From Lysobacteraceae bacterium 2PB (GTDB lineage Bacteria > Pseudomonadota > Gammaproteobacteria > Xanthomonadales > Xanthomonadaceae), in the NCBI GenBank assembly GCA_005502915.1, contig SCMT01000012.1, positions 48,232-112,231 on the forward strand: a DNA stretch of 64,000 nt. The letters run 5' to 3'. This document shows positions 1-7,925 of this stretch, piece by piece. The stretch's first letter is position 1. Each line of letters opens with the position of its first letter. The notes beneath the pieces were generated by a model that saw nothing but the letters and a program-made list of their open reading frames with translations, did no database searches and had not been told where the DNA came from. The translations under genes were made by a program, and so were the position numbers.

Positions 1-269
1 GTGAGCGATGCATGCGCGATGTCGAAAGCGGTGCGATCGCTTCGAGATCGCGCCGAGGTCACCACACGATGCAATCCGTGCACGCATTGCAGAAGATTGC
101 ATGGAATTCCCGCATTGCGCAGGAATCGAACCGGCCTTCCCTCGCAGTTCCTGCATCGCTCGCGCGTCCGGCAGGTGGCACGCTAATTGCGGCGTCATGC
201 GATGCGGAACTCATGCGCATCCCATGTGCGCACCTCCGCGACACATCCCCCAAACAGAGAGACATCATC

Positions 270-635
270 ATGGCCAACCAGAATCAGGATCGCAGCAACC
301 AGCAGGGCAAGGACCAGGGTCGCGGTTCGCAGTCGCAGGGCAGCGGGAACGCATCCGGCAACGATCGCCGCGGTTTCGCCGGCATGGATGAAGAGAAGCA
401 GCGGCAGATCGCCAGCGAAGGTGGACGCGCCGCGCACCAGAGCGGCAATGCCCACGAGTTCGATTCGGAAGAAGCGCGCGAAGCCGGCCGCAAGGGTGGC
501 CAGGCGAGCGCCCGCAACCGCTCGAACGAGAACGCCAGCGACAGCAAGTCCGGCAGTGCAGGCAACGGCGGCAGCAATACCGGCAACCGCGACAAGCAGG
601 GCGGATCCGGCAACAGGAGCAGCGGCAACCGCTGA
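270..635 (+). CDS. KGG-repeat stress-induced protein
   Basis: A hydrophilic 121-residue protein rich in Gly, Ser, Asn and Gln. Its centre reads GMDEEKQRQIASEGGRAAH and then EEAREAGRKGG, the two-copy pattern of the KGG/con-10 family of general stress proteins (E. coli YciG type). The tail, from about residue 85, is a low-complexity Gly/Ser/Asn run. No signal peptide or membrane segment is visible. I chose the ATG at 270 because the homologous part begins there; the reading frame runs further upstream without family features. Members of this family accumulate in stress or stationary phase, but their molecular role is unknown. A hairpin terminator follows at 677-706. It lies in the chromosomal left flank of the island. 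Confidence 0.85.
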   Translation: MANQNQDRSNQQGKDQGRGSQSQGSGNASGNDRRGFAGMDEEKQRQIASEGGRAAHQSGNAHEFDSEEAREAGRKGGQASARNRSNENASDSKSGSAGNGGSNTGNRDKQGGSGNRSSGNR

Positions 636-676
636 TCCCTGCCCCACCCTGACCAACCGTTCCGCGTCACGGCCGG

Positions 677-706
677 AGGCACAGGACCCAGGTCCTGTGC
701 CTTTCT
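677..706 (+). terminator. Rho-independent terminator after the KGG gene
   Basis: A perfect 11-bp inverted repeat, GGCACAGGACC (678-688) and GGTCCTGTGCC (691-701), with a 2-nt loop, followed by TTTCT. It ends the plus-strand KGG transcript and lies between it and the convergent BON-domain gene. Confidence 0.7.
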
Positions 707-729
707 GCTTGCCGACTTCGCGGCAGGAC

Positions 730-1110
730 CTAGCGCTGCGCGCCGATCCCGACCGGGCGTACGTCGACATCGCGCACGCCCTCGATGCCGAGCGCGATCT
801 TCTTCGCGGCATCGATTTCCGCCTGCGTCACGGCCGTGCCGCGCAGGATGACGACACCGTTCTTCGTCTCGACCTCCAGCGCCAGTCCGCGGACATCGGG
901 GTCCGCGAGCAGCGCGGCCTTGACCTTCGCCGTGATCCACGCGTCGCCGGACGGTGTCGTCTGGTCGTGGCCGGCATCCTGGGTCTCCTGCTTCGGTGGT
1001 TCGGATGGCGCGCCCTGTTGCGCGACGGCGTCGCCGGCCAGCATCGCGAACGTCGCCAGACCGGCGATGGTCAGGATGTCGATTGTTGCGCGCTTGTGCA
1101 GAATTTTCAT
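730..1110 (-). CDS. BON-domain periplasmic protein
   Basis: 126 residues: an N-terminal signal sequence with a hydrophobic stretch (IDILTIAGLATFAML) and a likely cut after GDAVA near residue 30, a Gln/Pro-rich linker, then one BON domain (about residues 55-120; DAWITAKVKAALLAD, ending in GIEGVRDVDVRPV). BON domains are found in OsmY-like periplasmic proteins and are thought to bind phospholipid or envelope structures. The ATG at 1110 has a good ribosome site (GAGAGGATC) just upstream. Single-BON proteins of this size are common in Xanthomonadaceae; the specific role is unknown. It converges with the KGG gene. Confidence 0.85.
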   Translation of the reverse strand: MKILHKRATIDILTIAGLATFAMLAGDAVAQQGAPSEPPKQETQDAGHDQTTPSGDAWITAKVKAALLADPDVRGLALEVETKNGVVILRGTAVTQAEIDAAKKIALGIEGVRDVDVRPVGIGAQR

Positions 1111-1371
1111 TTGATCCTCTCTTCTTGCCTGTCGGGGGATGGGGTCGAACCTCGCGTTTCCGCGCGTGCGTTGCGTGCATCCTGCGCGACGCATGCGGGA
1201 TCGCGCACGAAGTGATGCGAGTTCCGTGCCAGTGCGCCTTGCGTCCAGGGGCGTTCGCCGCTGGCACGATCCTTGATGCATTGCGTGCGACGACAGCCGA
1301 TCGCCGCAGGGCGAGGGTCCTGCAATCGCGTCGCGATGTCGCCATTCCCCCAGGCTCTCCAGGAGAGATTC

Positions 1372-1809
1372 ATGAACGATGCAAGAAAGGTGAGAGAAGT
1401 GATCCAGGCCGCGACCGACGGCGTGACGTTCTATTCGCGCGCGCTCGAAAAGGTCGAGGATCCGCATGTGCGCCGCGTGCTGACCGACATGGCCCAGCAC
1501 AAGCGCGACCTGATCGTGTCGCTGCGCCAGGCGCTGCGCATCGACGACGCGACGGTGGATCCCGATGGCACCTTTTCGGGCGCGATGCGTCGCGCGTATG
1601 CGGACCTGCTCGCGATGATGAGCAGCGACGACGACAAGGTGTACGTCGGCCAGCTCGAGGAAACGGAAGACAAGCTGCTCGCCAACCTGCGCGAAGCCAT
1701 CGAGGACGCGGACGACCCGGCGGTCGTCGCGATCCTGCAGTCGCACCTGCCGCGCATCAAGGCATGCCACGACGAAATGCGGGCGCTCAAGGCCAGCCTC
1801 TCGGCGTAA
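1372..1809 (+). CDS. DUF2383 / PA2169-type four-helix-bundle protein
   Basis: 145 residues, all predicted helical and acidic, without signal peptide. The helices RKVREVIQAATDGVTFYSRAL, the pair of central helices and the final SHLPRIKACHDEMRALK match the DUF2383 (PA2169 family) ferritin-like four-helix bundle. The ATG at 1372 follows AGGAGAG, an excellent ribosome site. The family is associated with stress and biofilm conditions but has no proven activity. It is the last chromosomal gene before the island boundary at 1973. Confidence 0.85.
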   Translation: MNDARKVREVIQAATDGVTFYSRALEKVEDPHVRRVLTDMAQHKRDLIVSLRQALRIDDATVDPDGTFSGAMRRAYADLLAMMSSDDDKVYVGQLEETEDKLLANLREAIEDADDPAVVAILQSHLPRIKACHDEMRALKASLSA

Positions 1810-1827
1810 GCCGCAGCGCACACGGGG

Positions 1828-1851
1828 CTGCGGGCGAGGCATCGCCTGCGG
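1828..1851 (+). terminator. Possible terminator after the DUF2383 gene
   Basis: CTGCGGGCGA and TCGCCTGCGG form a 10-bp stem with two G-U pairs and a GGCA loop, 19 bases after the stop codon. The T-tract is poor (TCCTTCG), so termination is only plausible. Confidence 0.35.
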
Positions 1852-1929
1852 TCCTTCGCCCCGCGAACTCGCATGCCGTCGCGGGGTCATCCCGGGATCA
1901 GCCCGAGGTCATCCGATCGCGCAAACGAA

Positions 1930-1959
1930 AACGGCGCGGACCGTAAAGTCCACGCCGTT
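1930..1959 (-). terminator. Original tRNA-Val terminator, stranded at the left end of the island
   Basis: On the minus strand AACGGCGTGGAC pairs with GTCCGCGCCGTT (one G-U pair) around a 6-nt loop, followed by TTCGTTTG. It lies directly downstream, in minus-strand sense, of the orphan tRNA-Val 3' fragment at 1973-2019. Before insertion of the island it would have followed the intact tRNA gene, which is now 51.5 kb away. Confidence 0.55.
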
Positions 1960-1972
1960 CAACCACTTAAAG

Positions 1973-2019
1973 TGGTGGGCGGTACAGGGTTCGAACCTGT
2001 GACCCCTACCATGTCAAGG
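1973..2019. repeat. attachment-site repeat, left copy (tRNA-Val 3' fragment)
   Basis: These 47 bases are identical to 53463-53509. They carry the T-arm, variable loop and the anticodon region of tRNA-Val(GAC) on the minus strand, including the CCA end, and then diverge after position 2019. No 5' half of a tRNA is present here, so the copy is not a functional gene. It is the duplicated core generated by site-specific integration. Confidence 0.92.
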
Positions 2020-2103
2020 CCGGGAAACGGCATCCACAGACATCCAATAACGTCCCAAGCAATTGATTTTATAGCCACTATCATCCATTGCAATCCAAGA
2101 GTG

Positions 2104-2124
2104 TTTTCCGTACTTTTTCCGTAC
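2104..2124. repeat. paired TTTCCGTAC repeat, candidate integrase arm site (left)
   Basis: Two direct copies of TTTTCCGTAC lie head to tail with an 11-bp period, 85 bases inside the left attachment repeat and 24 bases before the integrase start. A matching pair lies at 53396-53415 near the other end. Position and pairing suggest arm-type binding sites for integrase or excisionase, possibly overlapping the integrase promoter. Confidence 0.5.
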
Positions 2125-2147
2125 AGACGACACATGGGTCAGGCTGA

Positions 2148-3293
2148 ATGGATCTGGGAACCGTACGAGACCGGGACAAACTGAAACCGCAGAGGGAGCC
2201 CTACTGGCAGAAGCTCGCCAACGGGCAGCACTTGGGCTACCGCCCCTCCACGTCCGGCAAGGGTGGCACCTGGATCGCCCGCCATTACGATCCCGATACC
2301 CGGAAGAAGATCATCCACTCCCTCGGCGACTTCGGGCACCTTCCTCCCAGTGAGCGATTCACGGCAGCTTCGGCTGAGGCTCGCGAATGGCTGGCCCACC
2401 TCTCCGGGGGAGGCTCACCGGACCTCTTGACCGTTCGAGAAGCCTGCGAGCGGTACGCAAAGTCCAATCCAGATGCGGCGAAACGCTTTCCGCGCTACGT
2501 CTATGACGACCCCATCGCCAAGGTGAAGCTTCACAAGCTGACAGACAGGCATGTCCGCGAATGGCGCGCTCGGCTCGAATCCATGCCCGCCCTGGTCAGC
2601 CGGAACCATCATGGAGGCATCGTCACGCGCCCCAGGGCAACTGCCACAGTCAATCGCGACATGGTCGCTTTCCGCGCTGCGTTGAACATGGCCTTGGAGC
2701 AAGGCGACGTACTGACAGCGCGCGCATGGAAGAAAGCGCTGGAACCTGCCCAGACGCAATCCCGCAGGCAGCTCTATCTCGACAAGACCCAACGTCGCGC
2801 ACTTCTGGATCACTTGCCACCGGATGCCGCCGATTTCTGCCGAGGGCTGTGCCTGCTTCCCTTGCGACCGGGCGCGCTTGCAGGACTCACCGTCGCCGAT
2901 TTCGACGCACGCACCTCGTCATTGGTCATTGATCGAGACAAGGCCAACGTCGGCCGGCAGCTTCTGCTCCCGCAAAGCACCGCCAAATTCTTCGTCCAGA
3001 AGGCTGCCGACAAGCCATGGTCTGCGCCCCTGTTCGCACGCGAAAATGGCAAAGCATGGGACAAGGATGCATGGAAGTTGCCGATCAAGGCAGCAGCCTC
3101 CGCAGCGGATCTTCCTGCCGGCACAACCGCATACACCCTTCGACACTCGACCATCACCGATCTCGTCGTCGATGGACTTGATCTACTGACGGTTGCTCAA
3201 GTCTCAGGAACTTCAGTCAAGATGATCGAAAAGCACTACGGCCACCTCCAGAAAAAGCGGGCTGCCGAAGCGCTATCGAACCTGTTCATTTGA
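2148..3293 (+). CDS. Tyrosine-type site-specific integrase
   Basis: 381 residues. It has an N-terminal arm-binding region (about 15-110, with HYDPDTRKKIIHSLGDF), a core-binding SAM-like region (about 115-230) and a C-terminal catalytic domain. Catalytic landmarks are the first Arg in LLPLRPGAL (near 245), the second Arg in AYTLRHSTI (near 340) and the nucleophile Tyr in KHYGHL (near 365). Two positions are unusual: the first His of the HxxR box is Tyr, and the third-box His is Gly (SGTS). Both substitutions occur in proteobacterial island integrases. The gene points into the island, 129 bases from the left att copy. It would catalyse integration into and excision from the tRNA-Val gene, with AlpA at the far end as a likely helper. 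Confidence 0.93.
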   Translation: MDLGTVRDRDKLKPQREPYWQKLANGQHLGYRPSTSGKGGTWIARHYDPDTRKKIIHSLGDFGHLPPSERFTAASAEAREWLAHLSGGGSPDLLTVREACERYAKSNPDAAKRFPRYVYDDPIAKVKLHKLTDRHVREWRARLESMPALVSRNHHGGIVTRPRATATVNRDMVAFRAALNMALEQGDVLTARAWKKALEPAQTQSRRQLYLDKTQRRALLDHLPPDAADFCRGLCLLPLRPGALAGLTVADFDARTSSLVIDRDKANVGRQLLLPQSTAKFFVQKAADKPWSAPLFARENGKAWDKDAWKLPIKAAASAADLPAGTTAYTLRHSTITDLVVDGLDLLTVAQVSGTSVKMIEKHYGHLQKKRAAEALSNLFI

Positions 3294-4020
3294 ATGGCTC
3301 ACTTACGACTGCATGTGCAAAACAATGCAGGATATTTTTGCGACAAATATCGGAATATCCTGCACAATCGACTGAATTAGTATGCCTATATCGATGATTG
3401 TTGTTGGAATTACACTTTCTTAATCCGCGCGCCTGCGAGAGTTACGACGAAGAAGCCTTAAGCAGCGGCGCACCCGGACCAATTCAATCCATGCGCTGAA
3501 CCGCGCTTGGATGGCGCGACAATTCGGAAACACACTCTAAGCCAGGGAGGCAGTCGTTTCACTCGTCGTGTCGGCAAGGGAAGCGGCTTGCAGGTCGGCA
3601 ATCATGCTGATGTAATTCGACTCTTTTCAGACTAGGCGTCGGCAAACGGCGCGACCAAGAAGTCATAAGGGCTTGCTCTGCCATGGGCATCCGGCATTGC
3701 ATTCTCGATCGCGCAAGCCGCACGAGAGCGCTACGCGCTACTTGCGGATTGTACTCGCAAGCATCTTCCTGATGATTGGAGCGCGGGGCGACCCAGCCGC
3801 GCTAGCCGTGAGGGCATGCCCGGCTCATTCATTCCCTGCAATCTCCCCCACTGCGCCCATTTTGGGCAGCGCGGCGCCTCCGATTTCGCTTCACTATCTG
3901 CATTGAGAGTAACGTTAACTCTGCGGACTTCGCAGTTCTTGGATAAGCAGGCCTGCTGTTCACCCGATGCAATCCACCCACGTTGACCTATCGCGTCGAA
4001 GTTCAATCGGAGCGTCCACC
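3294..4020. other. Gene-free, AT-richer stretch after the integrase
   Basis: About 730 bases without a convincing gene. It is noticeably richer in A and T than the surroundings. The only structure I see is an 11-bp inverted repeat at 3326-3364 and two short imperfect palindromes near 3904-3934, upstream of the next gene, which may belong to its promoter. Confidence 0.5.
3326..3364. repeat. 11-bp inverted repeat just after the integrase
   Basis: TGCAGGATATT (3326-3336) and AATATCCTGCA (3354-3364) are perfect inverted copies separated by 17 AT-rich bases. It starts 33 bases after the integrase stop. No T-tract follows, so it is as likely a protein-binding site as a terminator. Confidence 0.5.
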
Positions 4021-4386
4021 ATGCGTTTATCCGCATTTGTGCCACTAGTCATCATTCTCTTCGGCCCAGGCGCTTCGCAGGCCAACGACCGTTACGCTTT
4101 GCCCCCTCTACCAAGCCGACCAGACAGTTACCTCTGCTCCCAGTACGCACAGGATTACGTCCGTTATCAGGGAGGGCGTGGTGGTGGAGTGGATGGCGCG
4201 GTCGGCGGCGCCGTGCGGGGGGCGATACTCGGGGGGATCGTCGATGGACGCGATGGCGCAAGGCGCGGCGCACGCGTCGGTGGTGCGGTCGGAGGTGTGC
4301 GAGGTGCACGGGAGCAACGACGAGAAAACGATTGGCTTTACCACCGAGCTTACGACGAATGCATGTATTACCGCCACCGCTATTGA
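4021..4386 (+). CDS. Secreted glycine-zipper protein
   Basis: 121 residues with a clear signal peptide (MRLSAFVPLVIILFGPGAS, cut after SQA). Two Cys residues (SYLCSQ and ECMYY) bracket a Gly/Ala/Arg-rich region in which small residues recur every three to four positions (GGVDGAVGGAVRGAILGG), typical of glycine-zipper envelope proteins that pack in or on membranes. The C-terminus is Tyr-rich (YHRAYDECMYYRHRY). The ATG at 4021 is placed directly before the signal peptide. The HdeA-like gene follows after 14 bases, so the two are probably co-transcribed. Function unknown. Confidence 0.7.
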   Translation: MRLSAFVPLVIILFGPGASQANDRYALPPLPSRPDSYLCSQYAQDYVRYQGGRGGGVDGAVGGAVRGAILGGIVDGRDGARRGARVGGAVGGVRGAREQRRENDWLYHRAYDECMYYRHRY

Positions 4387-4400
4387 AGAGGAGAAAAGCG

Positions 4401-4730
4401 ATGAACAGTGTTATGACCTTTCTTGTTCTCATGATGATGCCCCCCCCTGCAGCGACCAGTCCAAAAAGCATGGATGTCACTCAGACCAACCATACCCGCG
4501 ATCTCCCTGTTGCGACCCTGACATGTAGGGAGCTTTTGCAGGCGAACGGACAGGAGCGTGACCTTCTGCTGGCAATGATGCATGGATACATGGCTGGCAA
4601 GAGGGGCCTGCAGAGCGTGGATACGGTCGAAATGTCGTTTGTAACCGACATGGTGATCGACCATTGCATCCAGGCGCCTTCCGATCGCCTCGTGCACGCG
4701 TTCGATGCAACCGAGAAACCCGCGCACTGA
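4401..4730 (+). CDS. HdeA-like periplasmic protein
   Basis: 109 residues. The start at 4401 has a strong ribosome site (GAGGAG, 7 bases spacing) and an N-terminal hydrophobic stretch (MTFLVLMMM) serves as a signal sequence. The mature part carries the HdeA-family pattern: a Cys in LTCRELL (residue 42), a helical segment with AMMHGYMAGKRG, and the second Cys in VIDHCIQAPSDRL (residue 89), which together would form the single disulfide of HdeA. HdeA and relatives are acid-activated periplasmic chaperones; several divergent members exist in Proteobacteria and this could be one with another role. It sits 14 bases after the glycine-zipper gene. Confidence 0.7.
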   Translation: MNSVMTFLVLMMMPPPAATSPKSMDVTQTNHTRDLPVATLTCRELLQANGQERDLLLAMMHGYMAGKRGLQSVDTVEMSFVTDMVIDHCIQAPSDRLVHAFDATEKPAH

Positions 4731-4784
4731 GCGCGGGGCGGCGCTGCGCGGACCAGAATTCAGAATGAAACTGGATGGGTTTTC

Positions 4785-5558
4785 ATGACGCTTCCCTTAT
4801 GGTTTCTGGCCCTGTCGTTCTTCGCGGGCATGCTACTCGCCCACGCGGCGGGCGTCAGATGGCGATTGCGCACTGGTGACGGCCGGAAATCAACCGGTGA
4901 CGATGTAGCCACCGCTGCGGTGCTCGGCCTGCTTTCACTCCTGCTGGGCTTCACCTTCTCGCTTTGCATGGAACGCTACGAAACTCGTCGCGAGCTTGTC
5001 ATTGCGGAGAGCAACGCACTCGAATCCGCATGGCTGCGCTCAAGTCTGTTGGCGGCGCGCGACGCAGAGTGCCTACGCAGCATGCTGCGCGACTACGTAG
5101 ATCTCCGTGTCGCGTTCGGCACTGCGGCCGACAGTCGGCTGGCCGAAGCGCTGCATGAAAAGTCACGTGTTCTGCAACTCAAGCTTTGGATGCACGCGGA
5201 AAAATCATTGGCAGCAGTGCGTGAAACGCCCCTGAGCCCATTCGTACTTTCCCCCCTCAACACAGCCTTCGATCTCGCGACAGAGCGCGCGGTTGCGAGG
5301 ATGGAACATGTTCCGACCCGGATTCTTAGCGTTCTTGCCCTCTACGCCTTGATTGCCGCCGGCATGATCGGACGCACTACGGGGAAACGCACTCCCGCTA
5401 CCACCGCCATGTTCGTACTGCTAACGCTCGCCGGGACTCTCATCGTCGACCTGGACCGACCCAGCAATGGCCCGATCCAGGTTCCGGAAGGTGCGATGAA
5501 AAGCCTGCAGGCGTCGTGGAAAACCGTCCCCACCCTCTCATGCGAGGGCGGAATGTAG
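4785..5558 (+). CDS. DUF4239 (bestrophin-like) membrane protein
   Basis: 257 residues with the DUF4239 layout: two N-terminal transmembrane helices (about 3-22 and 43-63, LGLLSLLLGFTFSLCMERYETRR), a long soluble helical section starting with the family signature RRELVIAESNALESAWLRS, and two C-terminal helices (about 175-192 and 200-222). The bacterial domain resembles bestrophin anion channels, but no transport has been shown for it. The stop codon lies one base from the stop of the convergent regulator gene. The nearest upstream gene ends 54 bases earlier. Confidence 0.75.
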   Translation: MTLPLWFLALSFFAGMLLAHAAGVRWRLRTGDGRKSTGDDVATAAVLGLLSLLLGFTFSLCMERYETRRELVIAESNALESAWLRSSLLAARDAECLRSMLRDYVDLRVAFGTAADSRLAEALHEKSRVLQLKLWMHAEKSLAAVRETPLSPFVLSPLNTAFDLATERAVARMEHVPTRILSVLALYALIAAGMIGRTTGKRTPATTAMFVLLTLAGTLIVDLDRPSNGPIQVPEGAMKSLQASWKTVPTLSCEGGM

Positions 5559-5559
5559 T

Positions 5560-6108
5560 TCATTTGGTCTCCGCCTTCCGGCAAGCCTCCGCATGTCCAG
5601 CCGCCAACAAGCGATCGAGTTCACGCGAAAGAGTCAGTTGTCGACGCGCTGTCTCCCGGCTGAAGTCCCGTAACGACGGCTCAACAGATTCGTCCCGCAA
5701 CACCCAGCCGCCCGCCGTGCGCTGCACATATCCTTGCTCTTCCAGACGCGACAACTTGCGGCGGATGGTTTCTCGTGGAAGCCGCGAGATCTGCTCCAGA
5801 TCCCGGAGCCGAATTGGACGCAAGCCCTGTCCTGCAGCAGGCAGCCGGCGACCTGTTCTATCCAGGTGCGAACTGGGCGAGCTGCCGGGCGGTAACAGGT
5901 GCGCCACGTTGAGATGGCAAACCAGCCCCCAGATCACCAACGATTCGAAATCCACACCGAGTTCGCGCGTACAGCGCAACATGTGGTCGACCAGGTGACG
6001 GTTCATCGCGAATGCAATCAGGCTGAACGCATGGTCGAACGCGCGGTCGAATGCTTCGCTGTTCGGGTTCAGTTCGGGCCGTGTCGTCGATCCATCAGTT
6101 CGGTGCAC
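5560..6108 (-). CDS. Winged-helix transcriptional regulator
   Basis: 182 residues beginning with GTG at 6108 (ribosome site GGAAGAG). The N-terminal half is helical (AFDHAFSLIAFAMNRHLVDHMLRCTRELGV). The centre holds a winged helix-turn-helix: IRLRDLEQISRLPRETIRRK followed by LSRLEEQGYVQRTAGGWVLRD (about residues 105-145), the Crp/MarR-like order of recognition helix and wing. The rest is an amphipathic helical tail. No ligand-binding domain is recognised. It starts 72 bases after the stop of the outer-membrane barrel gene at 6181 on the same strand, so it may be transcribed with that cluster and could be its local regulator (inference). Confidence 0.65.
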   Translation of the reverse strand: MHRTDGSTTRPELNPNSEAFDRAFDHAFSLIAFAMNRHLVDHMLRCTRELGVDFESLVIWGLVCHLNVAHLLPPGSSPSSHLDRTGRRLPAAGQGLRPIRLRDLEQISRLPRETIRRKLSRLEEQGYVQRTAGGWVLRDESVEPSLRDFSRETARRQLTLSRELDRLLAAGHAEACRKAETK

Positions 6109-6180
6109 GTCTCTTCCCCCCCATGAACCCTTCCGTATTTTTCCCCATAGCGAGGACGAGTGTAAAGCGCCGCGCCGAGC

Positions 6181-7905
6181 CTAGAATCCCCAGAACAATG
6201 ACGCCTGAACTGTTGTCCACGGACGGACGTCATTGTTGGCGCGCTCGCGCATGATCTCGCCTGGCCATGCCACGCCCGCGACTCCAAGCAGGAACAGGCG
6301 TCGTGACAGCGACCACCGCAGCGTCACGTCGATCTCGTCGCCGTAGTGCCGATTGCCTGCCGGGGTTGGAACATCGGCGTCCAGGCGGAACAGATCGATC
6401 GTGTAATTGAGCTGTGGCCTGGGGCCGAAGTTCACCCGAACTCGATGCGTGCGCAGGTTACTGTTGGTCACCACCTTCTTGAAGCCAACACCCTGTACCC
6501 ACTCATCCAGTCCGCTGGACAAGGGGGCGTCGAAGGCTTCCTGGCGAACCGTCCCGGGCCGATCGCCGCTGTAGACCGCACGACGGTAGGTCACACTCGG
6601 GGTCCAGGTCGCGCGTGCAGCCGTGTAGCGGACCTGCGCGTACCACGCCGTGGCATCCCAGGAGCGGTCGCGATGCTCCTGCTGCGCGATCTCGCCAAGC
6701 AGGTCGAGGCCTTCGATTCCTGCAAATCCGTTCCAGCCAGCTCGTGCGGCGAGGACCTGCACGCCTTTCCTCGGTACACGCCCGCCGGAGGCCAGTGCCA
6801 GCGTAGTACGCGATTCCGGGACATGGTAACGGGTCAGGCCCAACTCCCACGCGTCGGGGCGGGTGTATCCGAGGTTCACGCCTACATAGCGAGAACCGCT
6901 ATCGAAGCCCTCCAGCTCGGACGGATCGACATCGAACGCCTCCAGCCGCCAATGATCCCAGCGTGCATCCAGCAGGCGCGTCTGCTGGTATGTGGTTCGC
7001 GGGCTGAGGTAGAGGCCGGGGTTGGGACCTGCATTGCTGCCCGCTGCGAATCGCGAGAACAGGAAGCCGCCATACAACTGCCAGTTCTGTCGGCCGGCAG
7101 ACAGGCGCAGGTAGCGATCCCGCGTCGCCCCCACCCAGGCCAGGCCGCCGTACATCTTCTCCATCTCGGTCCGAAAGCGCGTATCGGAACGAAACAGATC
7201 CTGTCCGGTTGCCGCGGAAGAGACCGCAGTGGCTTCCGCGAACGCCGTGGCCGGCAATCGACCCAGCCGGACGGCACCGGCGAGCCCGTATTCAACCGAT
7301 GCCTCCGCCCAACTGGTACTCCCGCGACCCGGCGGATCCAGGGCAACGGGACTTCCTGCCGTGAAGCTCGCGGGCTCGCCGAACCACGGGTTGTAATCGG
7401 AATAGACCCCAATCCCCCCGGACAGCCGCCAGCGCAGTACGCCAGCGGGGCCGGATGCGATCAGCGTCGGATCCGCCTGCGGCGGGGACGGCTGCGCATC
7501 GGCGGACAGCGTGGCACTCGCCACGACAACCACCGAGCCAGGGTCTGCCCCACCGTAGATCGCGATTGCGGGAGCAGTCACATGCCCGATACGTGCCAGC
7601 TCGGCAGGGAGGCCCCGCAACTCAGCGGCATTGACCGAAGGGCCTATGCGTTGCGCCAGAAGCGCATCGATGGCGTCACGCGCGGCCCGGTCGCGCGCGG
7701 GGTCACCACTGCCGCCGAGCAAGTCGACGAACACCCGGGAGATCGGCGCGCCATCCGACTGGTCCAGTGGCAACTCGCTGCGCACTACCCCTGGCACGGG
7801 CGTATCGGAGACGCTTGCGCGCGTCTGCGCGTCGGCTTGAGTTGCGACCACTCCAGCCAGGACGAACAGGAACGCACCGAGCGGAAGCCGGATGGGAGAG
7901 GCCAT
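6181..7905 (-). CDS. Outer-membrane beta-barrel with N-terminal POTRA-like domain
   Basis: 574 residues. Signal peptide MASPIRLPLGAFLFVLAGV with cut after ADA, favouring the ATG at 7905 (AGGA upstream) over a TTG at 7929 that overlaps the preceding stop. Residues 40-130 look like one beta-alpha-alpha-beta-beta unit (SRVFVDLLGG ... HVTAPAIAIYGG ... SVVVVASATL), similar in shape to a POTRA or secretin N-domain. The rest is a barrel of alternating aromatic/hydrophobic strands resembling AlgE/alginate-export porins, ending in the classic terminal Phe (LFWGF). It is a clear paralogue of 11579-13381 (shared barrel signatures LRLSAGRQ/SVGRQR and WVQG...NSNLRTHR). It follows two dehydrogenase genes, suggesting passage of their substrate or product through the outer membrane (inference). 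Confidence 0.75.
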   Translation of the reverse strand: MASPIRLPLGAFLFVLAGVVATQADAQTRASVSDTPVPGVVRSELPLDQSDGAPISRVFVDLLGGSGDPARDRAARDAIDALLAQRIGPSVNAAELRGLPAELARIGHVTAPAIAIYGGADPGSVVVVASATLSADAQPSPPQADPTLIASGPAGVLRWRLSGGIGVYSDYNPWFGEPASFTAGSPVALDPPGRGSTSWAEASVEYGLAGAVRLGRLPATAFAEATAVSSAATGQDLFRSDTRFRTEMEKMYGGLAWVGATRDRYLRLSAGRQNWQLYGGFLFSRFAAGSNAGPNPGLYLSPRTTYQQTRLLDARWDHWRLEAFDVDPSELEGFDSGSRYVGVNLGYTRPDAWELGLTRYHVPESRTTLALASGGRVPRKGVQVLAARAGWNGFAGIEGLDLLGEIAQQEHRDRSWDATAWYAQVRYTAARATWTPSVTYRRAVYSGDRPGTVRQEAFDAPLSSGLDEWVQGVGFKKVVTNSNLRTHRVRVNFGPRPQLNYTIDLFRLDADVPTPAGNRHYGDEIDVTLRWSLSRRLFLLGVAGVAWPGEIMRERANNDVRPWTTVQASLFWGF

Positions 7906-7925
7906 CGTCGTCAGTTCCTGCGGGT

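Noticed and set aside
3673..3906. 77-codon plus-strand frame after the integrase
   Set aside because: No ribosome site, no recognisable features, weak coding composition.
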